A DNA stretch of 64,000 nt, from positions 124,001 through 188,000 of the forward strand of contig JAGBEO010000004.1 of NCBI GenBank assembly GCA_017936885.1, given 5' to 3'. This DNA comes from Lachnospiraceae bacterium. Its GTDB lineage: Bacteria; Bacillota; Clostridia; Lachnospirales; Lachnospiraceae. How positions within the stretch are numbered: the stretch's first letter is position 1; the number at the start of each line of letters is the position of its first letter. Of the stretch, positions 35,534 through 44,869 are shown in pieces. Both the position numbers and the translations under genes were made by a program. The notes under the pieces are model-generated. The model was given only the letters and a program-made list of their open reading frames with translations. It made no database searches and had not been told where the DNA came from.

Positions 35534-35992
35534 TATCTAATAAACCTCCCTTGAAAATAATTGGTAACTAATTTCTGTTACGATTACAGCATATCAGAGT
35601 ACAGCTCCATATTCTTTATAATAGTTGCTTGTTGTGTGTTAAAAATTGCTTTGTTTTCAATTCTTGTCATATGCTTTTTGTTTGTTTTTTATCATTTTTA
35701 TTGCTTATTTTTGTGCGTTTTGTCTTTTTATCAAAATTCAGCCTGTCAATTATTGTGAGATTGCCATGTTTTTAAATTGATTTTTTAAACTTTTGTGTTA
35801 TTATGAAATTATTAAAAAAGCAATTTTTATGAGTTATTGATATTGAATTGGCAAAAAATAGCAATTTTTAGTAATTGCAGAGCAACTTTTATAATACAAT
35901 TACATTGATATCCATATATCAAGCGCAATTATTGTCACATATAACTTATCATTTAAAACCAATACCCTACTAAAACCGGAGGAACCCTGCAT
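35534..35992. promoter_or_regulatory. Divergent control region of the sugar operon and its AraC regulator
   Basis: A 459-base AT-rich region. The 11-mer AGCAATTTTTA occurs three times: direct at 35819-35829 and 35860-35870 (41 bases apart) and inverted at 35640-35650. The inverted copy lies next to a -10-like TATTAT of the binding-protein promoter (minus strand, near 35617). A TATAAT box at about 35891 could serve the regulator gene. The repeats are good candidates for AraC-protein binding sites. Confidence 0.55.
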
Positions 35993-36847
35993 ATGATCGA
36001 AACCTTAAACGGCATTAAAGAAACTGTCAATTTCAAACAAATCAAAGGATTTATGCTCTACGACAATACAGACTTTGAAGCATATCCCGCGCACTGGCAT
36101 ACACCGATCGAAATACTTATGCCGCTGAAAAACACTTATGAAATCACCTGCAAGAATGAAACTTTTATTTTACAGGAAGGGGATCTTCTTCTTATTAATT
36201 CCGGCGTCATTCACAGTCTGTCTGCTACAGAAGGGGAACGTCTGATTTTTCAGGCAGATTTCTCCATGCTGCATAATATGGCGGATATTGAGTCTGCCAT
36301 TTCCAATATTCCTCCCGCTCTTCTTATTACCGGAGAAAACGCACCCGATATCCACGGAAGGCTCCGTGAGCTGATGTTAAATATTTACGAGGAATATTTC
36401 AGCGATTCCATTCTGGCAGGCGCCGCCATCTACTCTAAACTGATTGAAATGCTTGTACTGATCGGCAGAAAATACACCGGCGAAGGTATCAAATCCGATG
36501 TCACCTACACCAAGCAGAAGGAGTATACCGCTAAATTTATTTATGTCTGCCAGTACATACAGGATCACTGTACCGAAGACCTTTGTCTGGACGATGCGGC
36601 AAACCTCGCCGGTTTCAGCAAATATCATTTCACCAGACTGTTTAAAAATTTTACAGGGAATTCCTTCTATAAATACCTGAATAAGAAGAGAATAGAACAT
36701 GCGGAGAAGCTTCTCGTGGACCCTGAAATATCTATCACTGAAGTTGCACTCCAGTCAGGATTCTCCAGCCTCTCCGCTTTTATAAGAATGTTCAAAATCA
36801 TAAAAGACTGTACACCTACCGAGTTTCGGAACATGTACGAAGACTAG
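35993..36847 (+). CDS. AraC-family transcriptional regulator with cupin sensor domain
   Basis: 284 residues. N-terminal cupin/AraC-binding domain (YPAHWHTPIEILMPLKNTYE, LQEGDLLLINSGVIHSL) for ligand sensing, then two helix-turn-helix motifs at the C-terminus (LCLDDAANLAGFSKYHFTRL and SITEVALQSGFSSLSAFIRM). Ribosome site GGAGGA. Divergent from the sugar ABC-GH3 operon, which it very likely activates in response to an oligosaccharide. Confidence 0.92.
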   Translation: MIETLNGIKETVNFKQIKGFMLYDNTDFEAYPAHWHTPIEILMPLKNTYEITCKNETFILQEGDLLLINSGVIHSLSATEGERLIFQADFSMLHNMADIESAISNIPPALLITGENAPDIHGRLRELMLNIYEEYFSDSILAGAAIYSKLIEMLVLIGRKYTGEGIKSDVTYTKQKEYTAKFIYVCQYIQDHCTEDLCLDDAANLAGFSKYHFTRLFKNFTGNSFYKYLNKKRIEHAEKLLVDPEISITEVALQSGFSSLSAFIRMFKIIKDCTPTEFRNMYED

Positions 36848-36848
36848 C

Positions 36849-36886
36849 GGTTCAAAACCATATGGCTTAGCCAGTGGTTTAGAACC
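36849..36886. terminator. Shared hairpin between convergent genes
   Basis: GGTTC, AAACCA and TGGC pair in order with GCCA, TGGTTT and GAACC, forming a long interrupted stem with a 3-base loop. T tracts are weak. It lies between the AraC gene and the YqeY gene. Confidence 0.6.
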
Positions 36887-36897
36887 GGTATAACAGG

Positions 36898-37344
36898 CTA
36901 CTGCAGCATTTCACCCACAATCTTATTCACCAGACCGCCGTCCGCACGCCCTTTCACCTTTGGCATCAGTTCTTTCATAACCTTGCCTTTATCTTTACCG
37001 GTCGGGTTCTCAATACCGAGTGCGGAAAGCACCTCACGGATCGTCTCTTTGATCTCGTCCTCGCTCATCTGCGCCGGTGCAAACTCCTGATATACATCCA
37101 GTCTCTTCTGGCACTGCTCCTTGATATCCGTTCTGTCAGCAGGCGCCGTCTCCATGGTCTCTTTCGTCTGCTTGATCTCCTTGGCAATGACTTCGAACTC
37201 CTCAGTCTCCGTCAGATCAGCCCTCTTATCAATAGCCTTGTTCTTCAATGCGGACAGCAGCATGGAGAGAGAGTCTTTACGCTCCTTGTCCTTATTCTTC
37301 ATAGCTGCTACCATTTCCTGTCTTACTTCATCAATCTTGCTCAT
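36898..37344 (-). CDS. GatB/YqeY domain protein
   Basis: 148 residues, the complete YqeY domain (MSKIDEVRQEMVAAMKNKDK, EFAPAQMSEDEIKETIREVL, MKELMPKVKGRADGGLVNKI). It matches the tail domain of the GatB amidotransferase subunit, which contacts tRNA; the free-standing form has no settled function. The start at 37344 follows GGAAG by 9 bases; a GTG two codons earlier is too close to that site. Confidence 0.9.
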   Translation of the reverse strand: MSKIDEVRQEMVAAMKNKDKERKDSLSMLLSALKNKAIDKRADLTETEEFEVIAKEIKQTKETMETAPADRTDIKEQCQKRLDVYQEFAPAQMSEDEIKETIREVLSALGIENPTGKDKGKVMKELMPKVKGRADGGLVNKIVGEMLQ

Positions 37345-37391
37345 TTTCACATACTTCCTTTCTTTCTCTACTCTAAATTATATCTGGGTAT

Positions 37392-37420
37392 TTGCGAAAC
37401 TCACTCAGGTTTGTTGAAAT
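37392..37420. repeat. Second copy of the 29-base repeat seen at 625-653
   Basis: Matches 625-653 at 25 of 29 positions, all differences transitions. It lies just downstream of the minus-strand 37435-37953 gene. No inverted partner is present here. Confidence 0.45.
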
Positions 37421-37434
37421 TGTATCCACATTCC

Positions 37435-37953
37435 CTATGTTAGTGGCTCCCTGCAAAAATAACAGCTATATCTTGTTCTCGGAACCATCGGTACCAGATT
37501 TTCCGCTGCGCAGTAACCGCAGATCACACATCTCTTGCCCTGGGGAACGGGATCTCCATCGAAAAGGCGCTCGGCAACGGCAAGACCGCCCGATGCCCTG
37601 TGAAGCCGCATCTGCTCTTCATATTTCTCTTTCTCATGTTCTCTCGCATCTGCCTCTGCTTTCTCCATCAGATATGCGGTGGTGGAGTGCCCATCCTCTT
37701 TCGCCTCTTCAATGGCAGATTTCTTACCGGTCTGATGCAGGCTTCTGCGCTGGTGAGCAGAACCGTTTCCCATATTTATATTTGTTCCGGCATTGGTACT
37801 TCTGCCCGCATATCTGTTATTTCCTTTGGGATTTGCCGTAGTCACTGTCGTATTGGGGATCTGTCCGTTTCCTTTCGGCCCTCCCGCGGCATCTTTCTGC
37901 TTCTTCTTAATAACCCACACAATGATGATAATGATAACAATTAATTCAAACAC
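37435..37953 (-). CDS. Membrane-anchored zinc-ribbon-like hypothetical protein
   Basis: 172 residues. GTG start at 37953 chosen for GGAGGAG seven bases upstream; the frame above it lacks a start site. One N-terminal membrane helix (FELIVIIIIIVWVI) is followed by a basic, Gly/Asn-rich linker, a charged helix (AEADAREHEKEKYEEQMRLH) and a C-terminal Cys cluster (CVICGYCAAEN then CYFC) that looks like a zinc ribbon. Function unknown. Confidence 0.65.
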   Translation of the reverse strand: MFELIVIIIIIVWVIKKKQKDAAGGPKGNGQIPNTTVTTANPKGNNRYAGRSTNAGTNINMGNGSAHQRRSLHQTGKKSAIEEAKEDGHSTTAYLMEKAEADAREHEKEKYEEQMRLHRASGGLAVAERLFDGDPVPQGKRCVICGYCAAENLVPMVPRTRYSCYFCREPLT

Positions 37954-38032
37954 TGTTTTCTCCTCCGTCTTTTGGTTTACATAAATCCACAATGATTGTA
38001 TCCCGATAAACTTATCATATAGTAATTGTATT

Positions 38033-39016
38033 CTATGACATGCTGCTGTATTTCACAATCAAAAGCTCTACACTCATGACATCGTTCATTCTGCCGGTCT
38101 TAACCGCTTCCTCTGCCTCCACGCAATCCTTAAGCGCCGTTCTGAGATCTGTCTCTTTAAACTTCGCTGCCTGTGCCACATATTTCCTGACAATAAATCC
38201 GGCAAGACCTACTTTCTCACCGACGGTATTGGCATCATAACCTTTGTTTTTCAATTCTTTTACCTGTAAGAGCATGTTGAATTGTCTGGTAATCAGATAA
38301 AGGATTCTCATCGGCGGCTCTTTTAAGGTCAAAAGATCATAGTACAGCTCCATCGCCTTCTTCTGCTGTTTGAGCGCCAGGGCATTAATCATATCAAAGA
38401 TCTGATTGTTCACCTGTTTCGTGCAGATTGCCTCAATATCCTGCGCCGAAATCACATCCTTGTCCATACAGTAACACAGCAGTTTCTCCAGTTCCTTACG
38501 GATATTCTCCATGTCCGTTCCGGTCTTTTCCAGGAAAAGATTCAGGTCGCGCTCCGTGATATTCTTATTTTCCTTTTTCAAAAATCCCAAGATCCACCGC
38601 TTTAAGACGGACTCATCCTGTGCCTTAAATTCAATGGCACGCCCTTTCGCAGTAACCGCCTTATAAAGCTTACTGCGCTTATCCACTGTCGGTTCTATAA
38701 AAACGAAAAAGGCAGTCTCCGCAGGCGATGCCAAATACTCGGCAAGCTGTTCCCCACCATGGGCCAAAAGATTGCTGTTCTCTAAGATAATGACCCGGCG
38801 TTCTGCCAGAAAAGGCATCGTTTCTGCAAGATCAATAACTTCTCCCACAGCCACATCCTTACCTTCAAAATAATGATAATTCATGGAATCGCCGTCACCT
38901 AAGAGTGCCGTTTTCAGTTTATCCCTGTACTGACTGCGCAGATAGGCTTCCTCTCCGTAGAGCAGATATACTTGTTTCAGTTGTCCTGTTTTGATTTCTT
39001 CATTGAGTTTCTGCAT
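38033..39016 (-). CDS. holA: DNA polymerase III delta subunit
   Basis: 327 residues. N-terminal domain with QVYLLYGEEAYLRSQYRDKL, which opens the sliding clamp, then TMPFLAERRVIILENSNLLA and TAFFVFIEPTVDKRSKLYKA of the AAA+-like fold, and the helical collar (QFNMLLQVKELKNKGYDANT, VGEKVGLAGFIVRKYVAQAA). It is part of the clamp loader. It sits just downstream of comEC, an arrangement common in Firmicutes. The ribosome site is weak. Confidence 0.93.
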   Translation of the reverse strand: MQKLNEEIKTGQLKQVYLLYGEEAYLRSQYRDKLKTALLGDGDSMNYHYFEGKDVAVGEVIDLAETMPFLAERRVIILENSNLLAHGGEQLAEYLASPAETAFFVFIEPTVDKRSKLYKAVTAKGRAIEFKAQDESVLKRWILGFLKKENKNITERDLNLFLEKTGTDMENIRKELEKLLCYCMDKDVISAQDIEAICTKQVNNQIFDMINALALKQQKKAMELYYDLLTLKEPPMRILYLITRQFNMLLQVKELKNKGYDANTVGEKVGLAGFIVRKYVAQAAKFKETDLRTALKDCVEAEEAVKTGRMNDVMSVELLIVKYSSMS

Positions 39017-39141
39017 ATCTGTCTGTTATCCTCAACAACACTTCCGTATAATACGATTTTTCTCCTGCCAATAATAGTATCTTCGCTTTCGCATCAAGTG
39101 TCAAGTGATACCTTTGTTTTTCCCCGTTTCGTCTTTTCCCT

Positions 39142-41568
39142 TTATTTCTCCAAAAACCTCTCCACCTCTACCTTTTTCCCGTCTGTCCGTAAGGTGATTG
39201 CTCCCGCCTCATAAGTGATCAGCGTCTGTGCACCGCTTCCTTTAAGCCGCTCAAGTGTCTCCTTATGGGGATGACCGTAGGAATTGTCTTCTCCCGCAGA
39301 AATCAGGGCAATACGCGGCTTTACCGCTTTCAGGAATTCCTCGTATGTAGAGTTTCTGGAACCGTGGTGCGCAACTTTCAGAAGGGTAATCTGCTCTCTC
39401 ACGTTCCCGGTAAGCCGCCCTCTTTTGATTTCATCAAGCACCATCCGTTCTCCTTCTCCCTCTAAATCTCCTGTAAAAAGAGCGGAAAAATCCCCATAAG
39501 TCAAATACAGCACGATCGAATAAGCATTGGTGTCATCCGAGTGCCAATCCTGTACCGGGTGCAAACAGGTTAACATAACTTTATCGCAGTTTATTTTCTC
39601 TCCGGCATAAATATAATGCACAGGCACTCCGTTCCTCACCGCAAGCTCTTCCAACTCTCTATAATCCTCATTCTTACTCTCTTCATCCACATCAGGCAGT
39701 ATCAGCATACCGAGGTTAATACCACTTTCTTCGTACCCTTCCAGCCATGCGCGGATACCGTTCTCATGGTCACTGTCCGGATGGGTGACAAACACGGCAT
39801 TCAGATAATCCACGCCTTTATACTTTAGAAAAGGGAGTATCTGATAGGCTGCCACATCGCTCTTGTCAGAACTGCCGCCGTCTATCAGGAAACGGGTTCC
39901 GTTATCCTCTGACAAATAAATGCAGTCTCCCTGCCCTACGTCTACCATGGTAATCTCCAACCCTTGCGGCAGTCTGATGGTAAAGAGGCACAGCGCACAC
40001 AATACCCCCTGCCAGAACAGCAGTTTCGACATTCTGTGCTCCCAAACAATTAATCCCGCTATCATTCCCAGAAACAGCACTACCTGCCATACCTCAGGGC
40101 AGCCCGTAATCCATTTATGTCCGGGCAGCTTCGTGCACCAGTCACAGCTTTTCTCATAAAGCCATAAAATCGAATGCACCGGATAGGATGCCGGCATACC
40201 AAGAGGCAAATAACAGACTGCCAATCCCAAACAGCACAGCCCGCCTAAAAGTACCAGTGTCATACAGGGAATCACGAATAAATTTAACAGTACGGAATAG
40301 GGTGGGAATTCATAATAGAAACATAGATACACCGGAAGCGTAGTAATGGAAACAGCCGCCCCCGACAACAGAAGCTTTTCCATCCGGCTCTCTGTGAAAA
40401 GATTCCGTTCCACTGCCGGAAGAAACAATCCGATTCCGCAGACGGCACCGAAGCTGAACAGAAATCCGCTGTGCAGCAGATACAGCGGCTGCTGCAATAA
40501 AACAGACAATGCCGCTATGATCAAAGCCGTATACAGGTCATAAGTCCTGCCCGCAAGCTTCGCACACAAATGAAGTACGAACATAATATATGCTCTGGTC
40601 ATGGATGTTCCCATTCCTGTCATGGTTCCGTAACAGTACATAACTGCAATAGATACAATTATGTCAACCAATATCGGAACTTTGATTTTAGAAAGCAGCT
40701 TATAAAATCCCATACCGATAATGGATAAATGCAATCCGCTGATAGCCAGAATATGTATAATCCCATTCTGTTGATATAATGCTTTCACGTCCCGGTCAAG
40801 GGTTCCTTTTTCCCCCAGAAGCATTGCTTTCATGACAGAAGCATCCTGTGCATCATAACAGGCATCTATGAGCAGGGACATATATTCTCTGAACTGATAA
40901 AGAGTTTCCTCAAACTTACTATAATCATGGCTTTCCGCCATACACTCCGCCCCCATAACTCTTCCCTGTTGGTTCAGAATCCGGTAATATTCTGCACTGT
41001 CAAATTCTCCCGGATTAGACGCATGTGTAAAAGAATAAAAGGTACCTTGTATCATGACAAGACTCCCCATATGCGGCAGTCTGCTTTGTTCCGGGTACGG
41101 CAGTATATTCTGCCCCTCATACGAAAATGTATCCTGATCCATATAGCACAGAACCCCTTCAATCCCCAGTGCGTCCTCCTGCTGCAGCAGTGTTTTGTTT
41201 TCCTTCCAATAATGTTCTATTCTTTGTTGTGAAATATCCTCAGAGTTTGAAGATTTCTCAGTACTTAAGACTTGTTCAGAACCTAGTAAGACTTGTTTAG
41301 AACCTGTTAAATCTTGTTCAGAACCTGTTAAGACTTGTTCGAGATTTGTGATTTGATCTTCCTTTAGAATGACTGCGTCCTTTAACGTTATCACTAAAAC
41401 TTCTTTGTCTCCCGATATACGGTACTCCTTCCAGTCCACATATCCGGCCACGGTAACCTGCTGCCTGTCCAGATGATCATAGACAGGCGCACCTCTTACC
41501 GCGACTGCCATTCCTATCATAACCGCCGCTATATAGATCAGACCAATGAAACATAATGGTCTTCTCAC
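39142..41568 (-). CDS. comEC: DNA uptake channel ComEC/Rec2
   Basis: 808 residues from a GTG at 41568 (the ATG at 41667 would overlap the upstream gene by 50 bases). N-terminal membrane helices and an OB-like DUF4131 domain, a central competence domain with many helices (ILAISGLHLSIIGMGFYKLL), and a C-terminal metallo-beta-lactamase domain (MVDVGQGDCIYLSEDNGTRF, HPDSDHENGIRAW, KVAHHGSRNSTYEEFL). It moves single-stranded DNA across the membrane. An in-frame 21-base tandem repeat (41267-41350) inserts LTGSEQD-like heptads into the N-terminal outer domain. Confidence 0.93.
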   Translation of the reverse strand: MRRPLCFIGLIYIAAVMIGMAVAVRGAPVYDHLDRQQVTVAGYVDWKEYRISGDKEVLVITLKDAVILKEDQITNLEQVLTGSEQDLTGSKQVLLGSEQVLSTEKSSNSEDISQQRIEHYWKENKTLLQQEDALGIEGVLCYMDQDTFSYEGQNILPYPEQSRLPHMGSLVMIQGTFYSFTHASNPGEFDSAEYYRILNQQGRVMGAECMAESHDYSKFEETLYQFREYMSLLIDACYDAQDASVMKAMLLGEKGTLDRDVKALYQQNGIIHILAISGLHLSIIGMGFYKLLSKIKVPILVDIIVSIAVMYCYGTMTGMGTSMTRAYIMFVLHLCAKLAGRTYDLYTALIIAALSVLLQQPLYLLHSGFLFSFGAVCGIGLFLPAVERNLFTESRMEKLLLSGAAVSITTLPVYLCFYYEFPPYSVLLNLFVIPCMTLVLLGGLCCLGLAVCYLPLGMPASYPVHSILWLYEKSCDWCTKLPGHKWITGCPEVWQVVLFLGMIAGLIVWEHRMSKLLFWQGVLCALCLFTIRLPQGLEITMVDVGQGDCIYLSEDNGTRFLIDGGSSDKSDVAAYQILPFLKYKGVDYLNAVFVTHPDSDHENGIRAWLEGYEESGINLGMLILPDVDEESKNEDYRELEELAVRNGVPVHYIYAGEKINCDKVMLTCLHPVQDWHSDDTNAYSIVLYLTYGDFSALFTGDLEGEGERMVLDEIKRGRLTGNVREQITLLKVAHHGSRNSTYEEFLKAVKPRIALISAGEDNSYGHPHKETLERLKGSGAQTLITYEAGAITLRTDGKKVEVERFLEK
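41267..41350. repeat. 21-base tandem repeat inside comEC (about four copies)
   Basis: Copies begin at 41267, 41288, 41309 and 41330. The unit reads AAGACTTGTTCAGAACCTGTT or close variants; the last copy is degenerate. The unit is a multiple of three, so copy number can change without breaking the frame. Confidence 0.85.
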
Positions 41569-41617
41569 TTTGTTTTCACTTCCTTCCTCAATCCCCCCAA
41601 AGGAGCGCTGATATATC

Positions 41618-42556
41618 TCAATCGCTTTCCTGTGTGGTAAGCAGATCCAGATTCCGCTCAAACACATTGCTCAGGCTCACATTCTCACGATAAGAAATAT
41701 TAGTCTCACCGTTGATGGATATCTGCACTTTATTCACATTAGGTAATTCCACCAGCGAATTTGTTATGGAATAGATTGTCACATCTGAGCTCACATTATA
41801 GGGTTGGTTTAAAAATTCTTCATTAAAGTTTACATAACACACACCGTCTTTTACATTGACGCTGACGATCTTCGTAAGCGGATTAATAGACGGATAAGCT
41901 CCCTGTGCCAAAGGGCCTGCCACCAACTGTTCCACCACCAGCTTCTCCAGAGGAATATTACTGTTGTACACCACATTTCTGCGGTTTTCCTCCACCAAAC
42001 CATCCCCTGCCTCATTGGCAAAATACAGCCGCAGATTGACTTTCTCATAAGCATTGATTTCATTTCCCGCATTATCAATAAAGGTATCCGCCGCCATCGT
42101 CCCAACGGCTACACCCATACTGTCCGTGAGCATTTCCCCCTGAATCGTAAAAGCCACATACTGAATATCGGGAATCTGTGTCAATGTTCTGACAATGGCC
42201 GCCCTCACTAAAATTTCCCGGATCACATCCATCTTCCTATACTGCTCATCAAAATTCATAGTAAGCTGTCCGTTATCCAGCGTATAATCCAAAAGAGCAA
42301 AATCGCCCGCCAGCGGTGCGATATATTCCATTCTTTCACCTGTAGTACCCAACTGCCCAATCAATTCTTCAAGCAGCGTCTCCGTATCCTGTGTCTCACT
42401 GCCGTACTCGGTACTAAAGATTTTCGTTTCTTCTTTGTTTACATAATATACCTGATACACTGTTCCGCTAACCGCATTCCCACTGCCGCAAGCTACCAAT
42501 ACCACCGCCGCCAACACAAGCAAAAAACCGATTATGATTCTATTTCTGTTTTTCAT
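41618..42556 (-). CDS. GerMN domain lipoprotein
   Basis: 312 residues from the start at 42556 (GGGAGGG five bases upstream). Lipoprotein signal with lipobox VLVAC. Two GerMN-type modules follow: VYYVNKEETKIFSTEYG to AFTIQG, and LRLYFANEAGDGLVEENRRN to VQISINGET, with ELIGQLGTTG and LVVEQLVAGPLAQGAYPSIN in the usual place. GerM proteins act in spore septum/germination; similar two-GerMN lipoproteins often follow a two-component system, as here. Its end lies 50 bases before comEC. Confidence 0.88.
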   Translation of the reverse strand: MKNRNRIIIGFLLVLAAVVLVACGSGNAVSGTVYQVYYVNKEETKIFSTEYGSETQDTETLLEELIGQLGTTGERMEYIAPLAGDFALLDYTLDNGQLTMNFDEQYRKMDVIREILVRAAIVRTLTQIPDIQYVAFTIQGEMLTDSMGVAVGTMAADTFIDNAGNEINAYEKVNLRLYFANEAGDGLVEENRRNVVYNSNIPLEKLVVEQLVAGPLAQGAYPSINPLTKIVSVNVKDGVCYVNFNEEFLNQPYNVSSDVTIYSITNSLVELPNVNKVQISINGETNISYRENVSLSNVFERNLDLLTTQESD

Positions 42557-42570
42557 TCTATCCCTCCATG

Positions 42571-42655
42571 GGAAGAACGCCAAAGGCGTTCTTCCGGGAA
42601 TGACTTAGTTACACTTAGGCTGCGTTTTCTGCGGCCTTAGTGTAACTTCATTCCC
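42571..42655. repeat. Two consecutive strong hairpins between the kinase and GerMN genes
   Basis: Hairpin 1: GGAAGAACGCC-AAA-GGCGTTCTTCC (42571-42595), a perfect 11-bp stem. Hairpin 2: a 60-base imperfect palindrome at 42596-42655 whose core is GTTACACTTAGGC paired with GCCTTAGTGTAAC. Hairpin 2 has a T run only on the plus strand (42656-42661), opposite to the flanking genes, so its role as a terminator here is doubtful. Confidence 0.7.
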
Positions 42656-42660
42656 TTTTT

Positions 42661-44133
42661 TCAGACCGCAATATACGTAAGCGGTATCTTAACCGTAAAA
42701 GTGGTGCCTACCTCTTCCTCACTGACCACCTTGATGGAACCTCTATGCATAATAATCGCATTTCTGGTGATGGCAAGTCCTAATCCCGTACCGCCGATTT
42801 CTCTGGATCTGGATTTATCCACCCGATAAAATCTCTCATAGATATGCTCTATCGATTCCTCCGGAATACCGATACCGGAATCAGCCACTTCCACTGTGAA
42901 AAACTGATGATCCGCATCCAGTGTTACCTTCACCCAGCCATGTTCTTTATTATATTTAATCGCATTCTCTACCAGATTTGAAATGGCAAGGGTAAGCTTC
43001 ACCTCATCCACCGCCGCCGTCACGGGACGCACGCTCTCATAAACCAGTTCCACATCCCGCTTCTGTGCAATAGGCCGAAGTCTCTTCATGATCAGTTCCA
43101 CAAGCATATTGATATCTACCTGTGCAATATTAAGATCCGCTGCCGTTCTGTCCATCTTAACAAGCGACAAAAGATCCGTGATGATCTTATCCTCACGCTC
43201 AATCTCATCCGCAATATCCTTCATAAACTCCTGATATAACTCTACCGGCACATCATCCTGAGTAATGAGGGAATCCGCCAGAACCTTCATGGAAGTGATC
43301 GGAGTCTTTAATTCATGGGATACATTGGATACGAACTCCTGTCTGGAATCGTCCAAAAGCTTCATTCTGCCCAAGACTCTGTTAAAGGCATCCCCGATAT
43401 GCTCCGTTTCCAGATAATCCGTAACGGAAATGGGATCGTTGGTATAGCCTTCCTGCGCCTCATTAAGTGCCTCTGTAATCTTCTCAAAAGGACGAATCAA
43501 ACATTTCGCTGCCAGCATGGATATCACAAAAATACCCACAATTGCAATCACCTCAACAATCGTTGCATTCCTGTTTAAAATAACCATGGTCGCCATGATC
43601 GTATCGGTCGAGGCACTGACCAGCATAACGCCCCGCACCACTTCCTTATTCTCTGCCTTTTCCGGCTCATCCTGACCAAGGACTATTGTTTCCGTGATGG
43701 GAATTGTCATCTCTATATATCCGTTATCCTTATCATACCGGCTGGTACTCTCTCCCTTAATGCAACGCACTACTTCCTCTGAAATAACGGTTTTATTCTC
43801 GCTGATACCATAAGTATCTTTTACAACATGAAGATCACCGTTAATAATCATGACACGTCCGTCATAAAGTGATGATAACTGATCAATCTCCGCATTGATT
43901 ACCTCAGATGAGGTGTCCTGTAAATAATGATAAGTGATCAGATGATTTGCCAGTATCTTAAGCTGTGTGGAAATATCAGATGTCCGCACACTGACGGCAC
44001 GCTTCTCGTAATTCTGTAAGATAGCATGCCGCATCCAGATACACGGAATAAGACCTACAATAAGCAGAATCAGAAAGATTCTTGTCTTAAGACTTCTTAG
44101 AATTTTAATATTACGTAATTTCTCTTTAAGCAA
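42661..44133 (-). CDS. Sensor histidine kinase (PhoR/WalK-like)
   Basis: About 490 residues from a TTG at 44133 that overlaps the response-regulator stop. Two membrane helices (about residues 15-35 and 180-200) flank an extracellular domain of about 145 residues. A HAMP domain follows (LIRPFEKITEALNEAQEGYT), then HisKA with FVSNVSHELKTPITSMKVLA and HATPase with NLVENAIKYN, DSGIGIPEESI and GGTGLGLAI. The frame reaches 44223, but the kinase family normally begins near KILRSLKTRIFLILL. It pairs with the upstream response regulator. Confidence 0.9.
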   Translation of the reverse strand: MLKEKLRNIKILRSLKTRIFLILLIVGLIPCIWMRHAILQNYEKRAVSVRTSDISTQLKILANHLITYHYLQDTSSEVINAEIDQLSSLYDGRVMIINGDLHVVKDTYGISENKTVISEEVVRCIKGESTSRYDKDNGYIEMTIPITETIVLGQDEPEKAENKEVVRGVMLVSASTDTIMATMVILNRNATIVEVIAIVGIFVISMLAAKCLIRPFEKITEALNEAQEGYTNDPISVTDYLETEHIGDAFNRVLGRMKLLDDSRQEFVSNVSHELKTPITSMKVLADSLITQDDVPVELYQEFMKDIADEIEREDKIITDLLSLVKMDRTAADLNIAQVDINMLVELIMKRLRPIAQKRDVELVYESVRPVTAAVDEVKLTLAISNLVENAIKYNKEHGWVKVTLDADHQFFTVEVADSGIGIPEESIEHIYERFYRVDKSRSREIGGTGLGLAITRNAIIMHRGSIKVVSEEEVGTTFTVKIPLTYIAV

Positions 44134-44812
44134 AGTAATACCCCACGCCCCATTTGGTACGTACATAAAACGGTTCACTCGGTACGCTCTCAATCTTCTC
44201 CCGCAGTCTCCTGATATGTACATCCACCGTTCTTACATCTCCGGGATAATCGTTTCCCCATACAAGCTTTAACAATTCCTCCCTGCCATATACTTTGCCG
44301 GGATTTTTCATCAGAAGCTCTAACACCTCGAACTCCTTCGCCGTCAGGTTAATCTCCTTATCCTTGATATAGACTCTTCTGCCGTCGCAATCTAAGCGCA
44401 AATCACCTTTTTCTACTACCTTGGGAAGTTCTCTGTCCGCACCCTTACGGTTGGTTCTGCGCATAATAGCCTTAATTCTCGCTTTTACCTCCAAAATATT
44501 AAAAGGCTTTGTAATATAATCATCTGCGCCGTATTCAAGCCCCAGAATCTTATCCATATCATCGCCCTTTGCAGTTAACATAACTATAGGAACATTGGAA
44601 AATTCACGGATCTGCTGACATACCTCAAAGCCTGTCATCTTAGGCAGCATCACATCCAGCAGAATCATATCGTATTGATTCTTCTTCGCGAACTCCAAGG
44701 CTTCCTCTCCGTCATAGGCACAATCCACTTCCATATTGTCCTGCTCCAGGCTAAACCGGATACCCTTCACGATTAATTTTTCATCATCAACTACTAAGAC
44801 CCTCTGTCCCAT
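44126..44812 (-). CDS. OmpR-family response regulator
   Basis: 228 residues from the ATG at 44812; a GTG at 44836 is also possible. Receiver with VLVVDDEKLI, phosphoacceptor Asp in MILLDVMLPKMTG, Thr in VMLTAKGDD and Lys in ITKPFN; winged helix ending in VRTKWGVGYYFA. Translationally coupled to its kinase: the kinase TTG lies within the last codons. Three imperfect repeats of about 21 bases, each containing AGGG or AGGGG, precede the start (44818-44885). Confidence 0.93.
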   Translation of the reverse strand: MGQRVLVVDDEKLIVKGIRFSLEQDNMEVDCAYDGEEALEFAKKNQYDMILLDVMLPKMTGFEVCQQIREFSNVPIVMLTAKGDDMDKILGLEYGADDYITKPFNILEVKARIKAIMRRTNRKGADRELPKVVEKGDLRLDCDGRRVYIKDKEINLTAKEFEVLELLMKNPGKVYGREELLKLVWGNDYPGDVRTVDVHIRRLREKIESVPSEPFYVRTKWGVGYYFA

Positions 44813-44869
44813 TCCTTTTACACGCCCCTGATTCACTTTATACTTTCCCTGATTGATTTTATATTGCCC

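Noticed and set aside
41267-41350. Could the regular 21-base repeats be a CRISPR array?
   Set aside because: The units are directly tandem without spacers, not palindromic, and lie inside the comEC reading frame.
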